From Grimontia kaedaensis (GTDB taxonomy: Bacteria > Pseudomonadota > Gammaproteobacteria > Enterobacterales > Vibrionaceae), in NCBI RefSeq assembly GCF_023746615.1, contig NZ_CP082275.1, positions 434,001 through 498,000 of the forward strand: a stretch of DNA of 64,000 nucleotides, written 5' to 3'. The position numbers were made by a program, and so were the translations under genes. The notes under the pieces are model-generated. The model was not told the DNA's origin. It was given only the letters and a program-made list of their open reading frames with translations, and did no database searches. This document shows positions 33,569 through 43,057 of this stretch, one piece after another; the stretch's first letter is position 1, and every line of letters starts with the position of its first letter.

Positions 33569-35524
33569 TTAAGGTCTGTAGGTAAACTCGTAATCCACGT
33601 TTTGCCAAGCGTCATCCACATGTCTCATATACTGGCGAAGCTCTTTGGCTTCAACGTGGCGGGTTTTGGCTCGGTAGTAGTAATCCGCTTCCACATAGGT
33701 TTTATCCAGCAAAACGTCTCCGGGTTCGGCCACGGTCTTCAGTGAGCTTTTAAATTCAAAAAACGGATTATTCACTGTGCTTTCGGATTGCTCTATGTTC
33801 CAGTTCTCAGGAAGACTCAGCTTTATTTTCTGACGCACAGCGCCGTCGGTGCCGAAGCGGAATGGGGTTTTTCGACGGATCAGATCCGGTTTGGTGAGAT
33901 AATCATCAACAATATCACCGGAGATCAGGAACGAATAGGTGTCATCGCTTTTCGACCAGAGATCTTCAATCACGTACGCTTCGTTGAGTGTCAGCTCGTT
34001 CAGATCTTTATCATCGCTGATAGACAACGGACGAAGAAAATCGAGACCACTGAAGAAGCCTGCATAGTAGTTGGCATATTCCTCTCCAAGCTCGCGAAGC
34101 GGTTTGGATTCAAGGTAACGACGCCATCGCTCGGCTTCCAGTCCTCGATAGGTGGTTTTTACCGCCAGATAGCTCTGCGCGTTGGCATGATTGACCACAT
34201 AGCGCTGCTCGATGTCCTGAGTAACAGGGACCTCCTTTGGCGACATCTGAGTAAGGTCATCACTGTCAGGCATGAGGATAAGGCCATACCCGAGTCTTGA
34301 CTGGGCGAGGGTGTCGAGTCGGTTTCCCTGATGAGTACGGGTGGCATCAACCCAAATCCATTCGCCGTCCTTTTTTAGTGCTACGATGACATGGTTGAAA
34401 CTGAAAGGGGCAGCAGGCTGATGTGGCAGCTGTTCGCGCCAGAAGGTGTCGACTAACGCCGGATAGGCCTCAATCCCCATGGCTTCCAGCATAGACACCA
34501 GCAGCAGGGCTTTGTCTTTGCAATCGCCATAGCCTTGGGAAATGATTTGTGAAGGTGGGCGCGGCTTGTGCGAGCCAATACCATTTTCAATGCCGAGGTA
34601 GCGGATGTTGTTCTGCACGAAGTGAATGGCGGCAACGGCCTGCTTCTCTGTCGAATCAGGATAAGTTTGTTGAATGTCTTGCACCAGCGCCTGCACTTCC
34701 TCGTCATCCGGTGCAGCCTCATAAAGCGGCAGTGCCCAGCTCACTACATCTTTCCATCCTGTGTAGCTCGAAACATGAAGATAAGGGTATGGGTTATACC
34801 AGCGTGGCTGCTCTGGCTCGTCGAAGTCATACAGGCCGTTGGCTTGACGGTAGGCGAAGGTGATGATTCCATCTTCGCGGGTTTGGCGGAAATCTCCTTG
34901 CCCTTTTCCGTCGAGATTGGTCACGGAAATACCGCTGTCTGTAGGGGCCAGAATACGTGCATTCACCAGCGCCACTGTGCTTGCCCAGCCGGTTTTGATG
35001 TACCACTCACGGCGCTCACCAAACACGGGATTGAAGCCGGTAATGGTGTAGCTGACATCAATCACATCACCCATCTGGACATCATCAAGCACGATATGCA
35101 GCGTTTCATCGCCGTTATAGAGCAGTGAGTCCAGATCCACTTCCCGTTTGAAACGGTCGATCTGAGCGGTGTCTTTTCGATCCAGTACTTTACCGTCCCG
35201 CACCAGTTCGAGGCGATGGATTGCGACTTTTTGATAGGACGGATCGAAATCGATCGAGATCTGGGACCCGGACTCTACTCCTTCAATCGAGACCACTTTG
35301 CTGGTGTAGCGTTTATATTCGACGGGGTCAGGTACGACAAGATTTAGTTGTCTGTCCACGAGCAAAAATTGCTGATCGTAGTAGTGGGCGCTATCGCCGA
35401 GTTCGGGGATTTGGGAAATAGGCTCTACCCAATCGGGCAGAGCGGTATATAAGTCATTTTGTTGCGTGAGTGCGAGAGTGGGAAAGCTCGCCATCACGCC
35501 AAGGGCAATCAGATACTTCTTCAT
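33569..35524 (-). CDS. DUF3857/transglutaminase-like exported protein
   Basis: 651 aa with a signal peptide (MKKYLIALGVMASFPTLAL). The N-terminal half is DUF3857-like beta structure. A transglutaminase-like core follows, with the Cys in GYGDCKDKALLL, the His in FNHVIVALKK and the Asp in WIWVDATRTH, so a cysteine protease-type triad is intact. The C-terminal part is again DUF3857-related. The family is common in Gammaproteobacteria and Bacteroidetes without a known substrate. It stands alone between two terminators. Confidence 0.88.
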   Translation of the reverse strand: MKKYLIALGVMASFPTLALTQQNDLYTALPDWVEPISQIPELGDSAHYYDQQFLLVDRQLNLVVPDPVEYKRYTSKVVSIEGVESGSQISIDFDPSYQKVAIHRLELVRDGKVLDRKDTAQIDRFKREVDLDSLLYNGDETLHIVLDDVQMGDVIDVSYTITGFNPVFGERREWYIKTGWASTVALVNARILAPTDSGISVTNLDGKGQGDFRQTREDGIITFAYRQANGLYDFDEPEQPRWYNPYPYLHVSSYTGWKDVVSWALPLYEAAPDDEEVQALVQDIQQTYPDSTEKQAVAAIHFVQNNIRYLGIENGIGSHKPRPPSQIISQGYGDCKDKALLLVSMLEAMGIEAYPALVDTFWREQLPHQPAAPFSFNHVIVALKKDGEWIWVDATRTHQGNRLDTLAQSRLGYGLILMPDSDDLTQMSPKEVPVTQDIEQRYVVNHANAQSYLAVKTTYRGLEAERWRRYLESKPLRELGEEYANYYAGFFSGLDFLRPLSISDDKDLNELTLNEAYVIEDLWSKSDDTYSFLISGDIVDDYLTKPDLIRRKTPFRFGTDGAVRQKIKLSLPENWNIEQSESTVNNPFFEFKSSLKTVAEPGDVLLDKTYVEADYYYRAKTRHVEAKELRQYMRHVDDAWQNVDYEFTYRP

Positions 35525-35552
35525 CTACAACGCTGTCCTTTGCTTTCGAGAA

Positions 35553-35578
35553 CAAAAGGCAGCGTCGCATTGCTGCCT
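35553..35578 (-). terminator. Terminator overlapping the hemW stop codon
   Basis: On the minus strand AGGCAGC-AATGCGAC-GCTGCCT is followed by TTTTGTT. The hemW stop codon TAG (35579-35577) runs into the first stem bases. Confidence 0.65.
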
Positions 35579-36728
35579 ACTCGTTGATGAAACCTGCAAG
35601 TAGATCGTTCAGGAACAATCGCCCTTTCTCTGTCACTTGCCAGTGGGTGTCAGTCTCAGCCAGCAAGCCTTCCTCAATCGCATGTCGAAGCGGCGTTTCG
35701 ACGGTAACGAGTGCCAAGCCGGTTCTTGCCGGATAATCGGCTTTCGGGCAGGACTCCACCAGTCGGAATCGGTTCATGAAGAACTCGAACGGCAGTTCAT
35801 CTGCTTCCACTATATGCAATTCGCTGAGGTAGTCTTTCTCAGGATCGAGATATCCGCGAGGATGTTTCACTTTTACTGTGCGTTGTACCGTATTGTCTTC
35901 CAGGGTAATTTTGCCATGAGCGCCACAACCGATGCCCAGATAGTCACCAAAACGCCAGTAGTTCAGGTTGTGACGGCACTGGAATCCCGGCTTGCTGTAA
36001 CCTGAGGTTTCGTACTGAACATAACCGGCATCAGACAGCAGTTTGTGGCCCTGTTCGAAGATATCCCAAAGGTCATCATCGTCCGGCAGTGTGGGTGGCT
36101 TGGAGTAATACTGAGTGTTTGGCTCGATGGTGAGCTGATACCAGGAAAGGTGCGGCGGATTGAGCTCAATTGCCTGTTTCAGATCATCCAGCGCGCCTTC
36201 GAGTGTTTGATCAGGAAGACCATGCATTAGATCGAGGTTAAAGCTGTTCAGCCCAGCTTCATGCGCCAAATTGGCAGCACGTTTGGCTTCGTCTGCACCA
36301 TGAATGCGGCCAAGACGTGCAAGCTTTTGGTTATCAAAGCTCTGCACGCCAATCGATATGCGGTTCACACCGGCTTTTCGGTAAGCGACGAACTTGTCGG
36401 CTTCCACGGTGCCGGGGTTGGCTTCCATGGTGATTTCAATGTCATGATCAAACGGGATCTGCGCTTCGATGCCCTGTAGTAAGCGAGTAATTTCCTCTGG
36501 CGACATCAGGCTCGGTGTACCGCCACCAATGAAGATGGAATGCAGCTCTCGGCCACTCACGCCTTTAAATCGGTTGAGGTCTTTTCTTAAATCATCCAGC
36601 AGGGCGTCAATGTAGTCACGCTCTGGCACCTCGCCCTTGAGCGTGTGGGAATTAAAATCGCAGTACGGGCACTTTTGCACACACCAAGGGATGTGAACAT
36701 AAAGGCTCAGGGGAATGTGAACCGCCAT
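35577..36728 (-). CDS. hemW: Heme chaperone HemW (radical SAM)
   Basis: 383 aa. The radical SAM cluster ligands are C16, C20 and C23 (CVQKCPYC), followed by the GGGTPSL segment. It resembles coproporphyrinogen dehydrogenase HemN but is the shorter HemW type, which binds and delivers heme rather than oxidising coproporphyrinogen. It is preceded by rdgB with a 6-bp gap, a pairing found widely in Gammaproteobacteria. Confidence 0.95.
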   Translation of the reverse strand: MAVHIPLSLYVHIPWCVQKCPYCDFNSHTLKGEVPERDYIDALLDDLRKDLNRFKGVSGRELHSIFIGGGTPSLMSPEEITRLLQGIEAQIPFDHDIEITMEANPGTVEADKFVAYRKAGVNRISIGVQSFDNQKLARLGRIHGADEAKRAANLAHEAGLNSFNLDLMHGLPDQTLEGALDDLKQAIELNPPHLSWYQLTIEPNTQYYSKPPTLPDDDDLWDIFEQGHKLLSDAGYVQYETSGYSKPGFQCRHNLNYWRFGDYLGIGCGAHGKITLEDNTVQRTVKVKHPRGYLDPEKDYLSELHIVEADELPFEFFMNRFRLVESCPKADYPARTGLALVTVETPLRHAIEEGLLAETDTHWQVTEKGRLFLNDLLAGFINE

Positions 36729-36734
36729 CGGGGA

Positions 36735-37334
36735 TTACTTCTTCTCTTCGTTCATGGCAGCAAACAGCTTCTTCAGCGCCTGACCTCGGTGGGAGATTTG
36801 CTTCTTCACCGCTGGCTCAATGTTTGCCAGCGTGCAGCCATGTTCTTCGACGTAGAACACTGGATCGTAACCAAAGCCGTGCGAGCCAGACGCTTCACGT
36901 GCGATGGTGCCTTCGAATTTGCCGTGGCAAACCAATGGTGTTGGATCGTTGGCATGGCGCATGTAAACCAACACACAGTGGAAACGTGCTGTGCGTTTGT
37001 CATCCGGTGCGTCCGCCATGTTTTCCAGCAGCTTTTCCAGATTCGCCTGATCGCCTTTTCCTTCACCAGCATAACGTGCGCTGTAAACGCCCGGTGCACC
37101 GTTGAGGTAATCCACTTCCAGGCCGGAGTCATCAGCAATTGCTGGCAGGCCAGTTTCTTTTGCTGCATGGCGCGCTTTAATGATGGCGTTTTCAATGAAG
37201 GTGGTGCCGGTTTCGTCGGCATCTTTTACTGCGAATTCGCTTTGTGCAAACACTTCCAGACCGAAGTCCTGTAATAGATCAGCCATCTCTTTGACTTTGC
37301 CAGCATTACCTGTTGCCAGAACCACTTTGCTCAT
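36735..37334 (-). CDS. rdgB: XTP/dITP diphosphatase RdgB
   Basis: Cleans the nucleotide pool of ITP, dITP and XTP. 199 aa from the ATG at 37334 with CAGGAGAG ahead of it; an upstream start at 37391 would lie in a terminator. LATGNAGKVKEM at the N-terminus, DDSGLEVDYLNGAPGVYSARYAG in the middle and SHRGQAL near the end are the family signatures. Confidence 0.97.
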   Translation of the reverse strand: MSKVVLATGNAGKVKEMADLLQDFGLEVFAQSEFAVKDADETGTTFIENAIIKARHAAKETGLPAIADDSGLEVDYLNGAPGVYSARYAGEGKGDQANLEKLLENMADAPDDKRTARFHCVLVYMRHANDPTPLVCHGKFEGTIAREASGSHGFGYDPVFYVEEHGCTLANIEPAVKKQISHRGQALKKLFAAMNEEKK

Positions 37335-37374
37335 TGTTCTCTCCTGATTTGGGGGCGGCCTTATATCGAAAACC

Positions 37375-37400
37375 AAAAAAAGGCGCCTCAATGGGGCGCC
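37375..37400 (-). terminator. Terminator after the DUF4426 gene
   Basis: GGCGCC-CCATTGA-GGCGCC, then T7 on the minus strand. Confidence 0.75.
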
Positions 37401-37422
37401 ATGATACCTGAATAGGCAGGGT

Positions 37423-37857
37423 TCAGTCAGCGTAAAACGTCTGGTTAAAGGTCAGTTTTCCGCTGCGGTTTCCTTCTGCGCTGATATCAATAGTGAAGGC
37501 GTAATTCTCTTCGTTGGCAAACCGAAGTTCAGCCAGATAATAAATCGCATCGCCTTCGCGTACTTCGCGGAAGGTCAGTGGTTTTTTGTTGCCTAGAAGA
37601 TTACGCGCTTCGCCAGTCAGTGTTGCCGTGAGTGCCGGTTTTCCTGCCTGTGCTTTGTCTAAAATGGCGATGTTCAAGATGGCATTCACACCACTGCGTT
37701 TCAAGCCATAGGCCTTGGCAACTTTTGGGGTGATAAACGTGGAGTTAAAGGCTGAGTAGTGTATTTCCAGCGTGCCGATGTCTTTGGACTGGCCTGCATG
37801 TGCGAACGGAGATAGCAGCATCAGGGCGCTGATTAGAGCGAGAAAGAAACGTGTCAT
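37423..37857 (-). CDS. DUF4426 exported protein
   Basis: 144 aa from the ATG at 37857, with AAGGA upstream. The signal peptide MTRFFLALISALMLLSPFAHA is followed by a small beta-rich domain with the family stretch GTLEIHYSAFNSTFITPKVA. The family is restricted mainly to Gammaproteobacteria, usually next to rdgB or yggU as here. Function unknown. Confidence 0.88.
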   Translation of the reverse strand: MTRFFLALISALMLLSPFAHAGQSKDIGTLEIHYSAFNSTFITPKVAKAYGLKRSGVNAILNIAILDKAQAGKPALTATLTGEARNLLGNKKPLTFREVREGDAIYYLAELRFANEENYAFTIDISAEGNRSGKLTFNQTFYAD

Positions 37858-37930
37858 GACCGAGTATCCTTGTCTGGTGGAACCAGTGCGTCCATGTGCT
37901 GCGTAGTTCAGGAAAGGACGCACCTTTTAA

Positions 37931-38242
37931 TTACTGCTTGAGTGCGGGGATCAGATCACTGATGACATCGGGACAAAGCGAAGGGCTGTGAATGCGAACT
38001 TGCTTGTGTCTGCCAAGCTCACCTTTTTCGATATCAATCTGGCCTTTGGCCACCTTGAACTGTTTCGACAGGAATTTGGTGAGGTGGGCGTTGGCTTTGC
38101 CATCAACAGGCGGGGCAGTGATGGCGAGTTTAATTTCCTCGCCGTGTTGCCCCATCCATTGGTCCCTGCTGGCCTTGGGCTGGATGTAAAGCCTTAATAT
38201 AAGGTCATCGTTATCCAGCCAGGCAGGGCGTGGTGCGGTCAT
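37931..38242 (-). CDS. yggU: YggU family protein (DUF167)
   Basis: 103 aa. DUF167 fold with the conserved IQPKASRDQ and APPVDGKANAHLTKFLSKQF segments. The ATG starts 3 bp after the yggT stop, so it is co-transcribed. Molecular function unknown. Confidence 0.94.
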   Translation of the reverse strand: MTAPRPAWLDNDDLILRLYIQPKASRDQWMGQHGEEIKLAITAPPVDGKANAHLTKFLSKQFKVAKGQIDIEKGELGRHKQVRIHSPSLCPDVISDLIPALKQ

Positions 38243-38245
38243 GGT

Positions 38246-38812
38246 TTACAGCACGAACCACAAGTTTCCGAAGTATGGGCTCAGCAGATCGCCGATAAAG
38301 AAGTTCAGGAACTGCAGCGCAATGAACAGGAACAGGATGCTGAGGTCCAGACCGCCCAGCGGTGGGATCACGCGGCGAATGGGCGCGACCAGTGGCTCAG
38401 TGAGCTGCACCATCACATATTCAATTGGGCTTCGGCCTTGGCTTACCCAGCTCAGAATCGCGCGAAGGATCAGTACCCAGAACAGCAGGCCACCTGCGGC
38501 TTTCACCAGCGCGACCAAACCAATCAGCAAGTAGCTGGAATCAAATACCAAGGTACCTGAACCCACCAGTTGCAACGTGAAGAATTTCGCCACACACAGT
38601 AGGTAAGCAAAAAGTACGGTCGCTAAATCCAAACTTCCGATGGAAGGAATGATGCGGCGCAGTGGGGAGACCACTGGCTGGGTGGCTTTCACCACAAATT
38701 GGCTGAAAGGGTTATAGAAGTCGGCACGTGCCCATTGCAACCAGACCCGAAGCAACACCACCATGATGTAAAGATCGAACAGTGTTGAAACGAGAAAATT
38801 CATCGAGTTCAT
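38246..38812 (-). CDS. yggT: YggT family membrane protein
   Basis: 188 aa, four predicted membrane helices in two YGGT repeats. Each repeat carries the sequence P-(V/L)-(V/I)-x-P-(L/I)-R-R-(I/V)-I-P (QPVVSPLRRIIPSIGSLD and EPLVAPIRRVIPPLGGLD). It is linked to proC and yggU in a minus-strand operon. Suggested roles in osmotic or division functions are not settled. Confidence 0.95.
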   Translation of the reverse strand: MNSMNFLVSTLFDLYIMVVLLRVWLQWARADFYNPFSQFVVKATQPVVSPLRRIIPSIGSLDLATVLFAYLLCVAKFFTLQLVGSGTLVFDSSYLLIGLVALVKAAGGLLFWVLILRAILSWVSQGRSPIEYVMVQLTEPLVAPIRRVIPPLGGLDLSILFLFIALQFLNFFIGDLLSPYFGNLWFVL

Positions 38813-38821
38813 AAGTTAGCC

Positions 38822-39640
38822 CTAAAATAGCGATTCCATCTCTTCGGCGCGGCGCACTGCAGCCTGCATGGCTTCAGAGACCGTTTCCGTGAGTTGTTTG
38901 TTATTAAATACGTTCAGTGCCTCAGCGGTGGTGCCGCCTTTGGACGTGACTTGTTCTCTTAAGGTTGCCAGTTCAATGTCTGGGTTGGCAACCACCATTT
39001 TAGCCGCGCCCAGTGCAGACTGTTGCACTAATAAGCGAGCTGTTTCCTTGTCAAAGCCTTGTCGCTCAGCTTCCGCCTGCATTGCTTCCATGAACAGGAA
39101 AAAATACGCAGGTGCACTGCCCGCAGCCGCGATAACAGCGTTAATTCCAGATTCTTCTGAAACCCAGCAAATTTCGCCTACAGCTTTCATCAGTTGTCCT
39201 GCGAACAACTTGTCTACATCACTAACGAAGTCTGGCGCATAAAGGCCGCTCATACCCTCACTAACTAGTGAAGGTGTGTTCGGCATCACGCGAACCAGTT
39301 TAAGTTGTGAGCCTGCCATTTCACTGAGGCGAGCACTGGAAATGCCAGCAGCAATTGAAATCACGAGTTTGCTCGACCAATCTACACCTTCCATATTTTG
39401 GAGCAGTGTTTCCATATCTTGAGGCTTTACAGCCAGAACAACTACGTCGGCTTGCTTTGCGCTGGCAACTGCATCTTCGTTGGCGATGATGCCGTAAGTT
39501 TCTCTGTGTTTCGCACTGACTTCAGGGCTTCTATCGACAGCAATGAGTTTTTGAGCAGGATAACCTGACTCAAGTAGGCCGGCGATGATTGAGCGAGCCA
39601 TGTTGCCGGCACCGATAAAAGCGACTGTACGTTGTTCCAT
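38822..39640 (-). CDS. proC: Pyrroline-5-carboxylate reductase ProC
   Basis: Last step of proline synthesis. 272 aa from the ATG at 39640 with AAGGAGAT upstream; a longer version starting at 39667 is rejected. NAD(P) site FIGAGNMA, then LAVKPQ, RVMPNTP and the C-terminal VTSKGGTTAEAL are all typical. Operon order yggS-proC-yggT-yggU. Confidence 0.97.
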   Translation of the reverse strand: MEQRTVAFIGAGNMARSIIAGLLESGYPAQKLIAVDRSPEVSAKHRETYGIIANEDAVASAKQADVVVLAVKPQDMETLLQNMEGVDWSSKLVISIAAGISSARLSEMAGSQLKLVRVMPNTPSLVSEGMSGLYAPDFVSDVDKLFAGQLMKAVGEICWVSEESGINAVIAAAGSAPAYFFLFMEAMQAEAERQGFDKETARLLVQQSALGAAKMVVANPDIELATLREQVTSKGGTTAEALNVFNNKQLTETVSEAMQAAVRRAEEMESLF

Positions 39641-39686
39641 CAATGATATCTCCTTTGAGAAGGTCAACAGACCCTAGATTAATTGG

Positions 39687-40391
39687 TTATTTGCGGTTGC
39701 TATAATCACGCGCACCGAAAATCGCGGTGCCGATTCGCACCATGGTGCTGCCGGAAGCAATCGCTGCATCCATGTCGCCACTCATACCCATCGACAGGGT
39801 ATCAAATTGCGGGCGACCTGCTTTCATTTCTTCAAACAGCGCAGACAGCGGCGCGAAGGCTTCAAGCTGTTTCTGGTGATCGTCTTCCGGCTGCGGAATG
39901 CACATCAGGCCGCGAAGCGTCAGGTTTGGTAATGCATCGATTTCATCTGCCAGCGTTTTCACTTCTTCAAACCCGGTGCCGGATTTAGAGACCTCACCGC
40001 TGGTGTTCACCTGAATCAGCACTTGAAGTGGTGCTAATTCATCAGGACGCTGATCGCTCAGGCGTTGCGCAATCTTGCTGCGGTCAATCGAATGAACCCA
40101 ATCGAAGTGCTCGGCAATCGGCCGGGTTTTATTGGACTGGATAGGGCCAATAAAGTGCCATTCAAGATTGGGGTGAATCGTGCTGAAATGGGTGATTTTT
40201 TCGACACCCTCCTGCACATAGTTTTCACCAAACAGGGTGTGACCTGCTTCCACGGCGTCTGCGATGGCTTCAATCGGTTTGGTTTTGCTGACAGCGAGCA
40301 ATTGCACGCCAGAGGCGTCTCTCCCGCATTTTTGTGCGGCACTGTCTATTTGGCTGGTGACCTGTTCTAGGTTTTGTTTGATACTACACAT
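39687..40391 (-). CDS. yggS: PLP homeostasis protein YggS
   Basis: 234 aa, an alanine-racemase-like barrel that binds pyridoxal phosphate and affects vitamin B6 and amino acid balance without known catalysis. PLP lysine K36 is in AVSKTKP. FGENYVQE, WHFIGPIQSNK and MGMSGDMDAAI are conserved. It is divergent from pilT with 26 bp between starts. Confidence 0.96.
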   Translation of the reverse strand: MCSIKQNLEQVTSQIDSAAQKCGRDASGVQLLAVSKTKPIEAIADAVEAGHTLFGENYVQEGVEKITHFSTIHPNLEWHFIGPIQSNKTRPIAEHFDWVHSIDRSKIAQRLSDQRPDELAPLQVLIQVNTSGEVSKSGTGFEEVKTLADEIDALPNLTLRGLMCIPQPEDDHQKQLEAFAPLSALFEEMKAGRPQFDTLSMGMSGDMDAAIASGSTMVRIGTAIFGARDYSNRK

Positions 40392-40417
40392 GTTAGATTC
40401 TGCGAGGAAACGAGTTA

Positions 40418-41455
40418 ATGGATATTACTGAATTACTGGACTTTAGTGTAAAGCATAACGCTTCAGATCTACATCTTTCAGCTGGGGTTCCCCCAATGGT
40501 CCGCGTAGATGGTGATGTCCGCAAGCTTAGCCTGCCTCCGTTAGACCACAATGCGGTGCATCGTCTTATCTTCGATATCATGAACGATGCCCAGCAGCGA
40601 GAGTTTGAACAGAACCTCGAAGTCGATTTTTCTTTTGAGCTGGCGTCTGTCGGGCGTTTCCGTGTGAATGCGTTTCATCAATCCCGTGGTTGTGCTGCGG
40701 TGTTCCGTAGCATTCCTTCGAAAATTCCGACACTTGATGCGATTAACGCACCAGCAGTGTTCCAACAATTTACCGAATATCAGAAAGGTTTGGTACTGGT
40801 CACCGGGCCGACAGGCTCAGGTAAGTCGACCACGCTGGCGGCGATGATAGACAAAATTAACAGCAGTCAGCATCGTCACGTATTGACCATCGAAGACCCG
40901 ATTGAATTTGTTCACGAACAGAAAAACTGTCTGATCAACCAGCGTGAAGTGCATCGCGATACCCACTCCTTCAACAATGCGCTACGCTCGGCACTGCGTG
41001 AAGACCCGGATGTGATTCTGGTTGGTGAGCTTCGTGACAAGGAAACCATTAGCCTTGCACTGACGGCAGCAGAAACTGGTCACTTGGTATTTGGTACGTT
41101 GCACACTTCCAGCGCAGCAAAAACCATCGACCGCATTATTGATGTTTTTCCAGGTGCGGATAAGCCGATGGTGCGTTCCATGCTTTCTGAATCGCTGCGT
41201 GCGGTGGTTTCGCAAAAACTGATGAAGCAGATTTCCGGCGGCCGTATTGCTGCCCATGAGGTGATGATTGCGACACCTGCTATCCGAAACCTTATCCGTG
41301 AAGACAAGATTGCCCAGATGTATTCGATGATCCAAACCGGATCAGGCCTTGGCATGCTGACGATGGAACAGTCGCTTCGTAACCTCACCATGCAGGGGCT
41401 GGTGGATACTGCCGAAGCAACCAAAGCATTAGATAACGCAGGGATGGGCTTCTAA
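40418..41455 (+). CDS. pilT: Type IV pilus retraction ATPase PilT
   Basis: 345 aa hexameric ATPase that depolymerises pili and drives twitching and DNA uptake. Walker A GPTGSGKS at 130-137, the Asp box and His box (EDPIEFVH, TGHLVFGTLHT), Walker B (DVILVGELRD) and the AIRNLIRE motif near the C-terminus are all visible. pilU follows 2 bp later. Confidence 0.97.
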   Translation: MDITELLDFSVKHNASDLHLSAGVPPMVRVDGDVRKLSLPPLDHNAVHRLIFDIMNDAQQREFEQNLEVDFSFELASVGRFRVNAFHQSRGCAAVFRSIPSKIPTLDAINAPAVFQQFTEYQKGLVLVTGPTGSGKSTTLAAMIDKINSSQHRHVLTIEDPIEFVHEQKNCLINQREVHRDTHSFNNALRSALREDPDVILVGELRDKETISLALTAAETGHLVFGTLHTSSAAKTIDRIIDVFPGADKPMVRSMLSESLRAVVSQKLMKQISGGRIAAHEVMIATPAIRNLIREDKIAQMYSMIQTGSGLGMLTMEQSLRNLTMQGLVDTAEATKALDNAGMGF

Positions 41456-41457
41456 TC

Positions 41458-42567
41458 ATGCAGAACACGCTCCAGGAGCTTATGGATAAGATGCTGGCGC
41501 AGAAGGCATCGGATTGTTACATCACGGTCGATGCCCCTTGTATGTTGCGTGTCGATGGCAGCTTAAAACCTGTGGGCGGAAAGCTCGACCTGGAAAATGT
41601 CAAAGCGCTGGTTGCTGAGGCCATGGATACCGAAACCGAGCAGAAGTTTTATGCCGACCGTGAAGCGAATTTTGCCTTGGTGACTGAAAATGGACGCTTC
41701 CGAGTCAGTGCGTTTTGGCAGCGTGATTTGCCAGGTATGGTTATTCGCCGCATTGAAACTAAAATCCCTGATATTTACTCACTGGGTTTGCCGGATGTGA
41801 TTCAGGATTTGTCTATTGCCAAGCGTGGTCTGGTACTGATTGTTGGTGCGACAGGTTCGGGTAAATCAACCTCAATGGCAGCGATGGTGGGGTTCCGCAA
41901 CCGTCATCGCAGCGGCCATATTCTGACAGTGGAAGACCCGATTGAGTTTATCCATCCGCATGACAAATGCATCGTGACCCAGCGTGAAATTGGTATTGAT
42001 ACGGACAGCTACGAAGTGGCGTTGAAAAACTCACTGCGTCAGGCGCCGGATATGATCATGATTGGTGAAATCCGAACCCAGGAAACTATGGAATATGCCA
42101 TGCAGTTTGCTGAAACCGGTCACCTTTGTATCGCAACCTTACACGCCAACAATGCCAATCAGGCACTGGAAAGGGTGCTTCATTTGGTACCGAAAGAGCG
42201 TCGCGAACAATTCCTGTTTGATTTGTCGCTCAACCTTCGCGGTATTCTGGCCCAGCAACTGGTGCCAGACGTCAGTGGTATCGGACGTCATGGCGTATAC
42301 GAGCTTCTGCTCAATACTTCCCATGTGTCGGATCTGATTCGCCGTGGTGAACTGCATGAGCTGAAAGAAACGATCCGTAAAGGCAAGAACGCGGGAATGT
42401 GTACCTTTGACCAATCCCTGTTTGAGTTGTTTCAGGCGGGTAAGGTTTCTAAAGCCGAAGCACTCCACCACGCAGACTCGCGAAATGATCTCAAACTCAT
42501 GATGAAAATGGCCGAGCAGTCATCTGGCGGACTTTCGCTGGCGAATGTCAGCATTGAGGGGCAGTAA
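41458..42567 (+). CDS. pilU: PilT-dependent retraction ATPase PilU
   Basis: 369 aa PilT paralogue that assists retraction. Walker A GATGSGKS at 130-137, EDPIEFIH, Walker B DMIMIGEIR and TGHLCIATLHA are present. It lacks the PilT C-terminal AIRNLIRE. It is translationally coupled to pilT and followed by a terminator. Confidence 0.96.
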   Translation: MQNTLQELMDKMLAQKASDCYITVDAPCMLRVDGSLKPVGGKLDLENVKALVAEAMDTETEQKFYADREANFALVTENGRFRVSAFWQRDLPGMVIRRIETKIPDIYSLGLPDVIQDLSIAKRGLVLIVGATGSGKSTSMAAMVGFRNRHRSGHILTVEDPIEFIHPHDKCIVTQREIGIDTDSYEVALKNSLRQAPDMIMIGEIRTQETMEYAMQFAETGHLCIATLHANNANQALERVLHLVPKERREQFLFDLSLNLRGILAQQLVPDVSGIGRHGVYELLLNTSHVSDLIRRGELHELKETIRKGKNAGMCTFDQSLFELFQAGKVSKAEALHHADSRNDLKLMMKMAEQSSGGLSLANVSIEGQ

Positions 42568-42588
42568 AAAGTTGTCGTTCACAGACAA

Positions 42589-42618
42589 AAGAAAAGCGCC
42601 TCAGGGCGCTTTTCTTTT
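42589..42618. terminator. Terminator between pilU and ruvX
   Basis: GAAAAGCGCC-TCAG-GGCGCTTTTC with A- and T-rich flanks. The two genes converge here. Confidence 0.85.
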
Positions 42619-43048
42619 ATTCACCGTATTGGTTTTCAAACCAGCTCTCAACAATGATGACCGCTGACTGGCTATCGATCTCCCCTTTGCCCAGCGCTTT
42701 ATAGCCGCCGTATTCGAAAAGGGAAGAGCGTGCTTCTGTCGTTGTCAGACGTTCGTCATGCAATTCAACATTCACGCCAAAACGGCCTTTCAGACGGTTG
42801 GCAAATTTACGGGCGCGAGGCGTAATGGCTTCCAATTCGCCGCCGTGTAAATCCAAGGGTAAACCCACCACGACCAGGTCCGGTGTCCATTCTTTCAAAA
42901 TGGCTTCAATGTTTTCCCAGCTAGGGATGCCGTCTTTTGCTTTGAGAGCTTTGAGCGGACGGGCGGTGCCGGTAATAGCCTGACCGATGGCCACACCGAT
43001 GCTTTTTGTGCCGTAATCAAAGCCCAGCACTGTTTGAATGTTACTCAT
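42617..43048 (-). CDS. ruvX: Holliday junction resolvase-like RuvX (YqgF)
   Basis: 143 aa RNase H-fold protein. The N-terminal FDYGTKSIGVAIGQ carries the first Asp, VVGLPL is in the middle and DERLTT/DSQSAVII hold later acidic residues. Implicated in pre-16S rRNA processing. It is the last gene of yqgE-ruvX. Confidence 0.95.
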   Translation of the reverse strand: MSNIQTVLGFDYGTKSIGVAIGQAITGTARPLKALKAKDGIPSWENIEAILKEWTPDLVVVGLPLDLHGGELEAITPRARKFANRLKGRFGVNVELHDERLTTTEARSSLFEYGGYKALGKGEIDSQSAVIIVESWFENQYGE

Positions 43049-43057
43049 GGAAAACTC

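Noticed and set aside
38281..38300. GCCGATAA on the plus strand inside yggT
   Set aside because: There is no TAAA element at the right distance upstream and it points away from any gene start.
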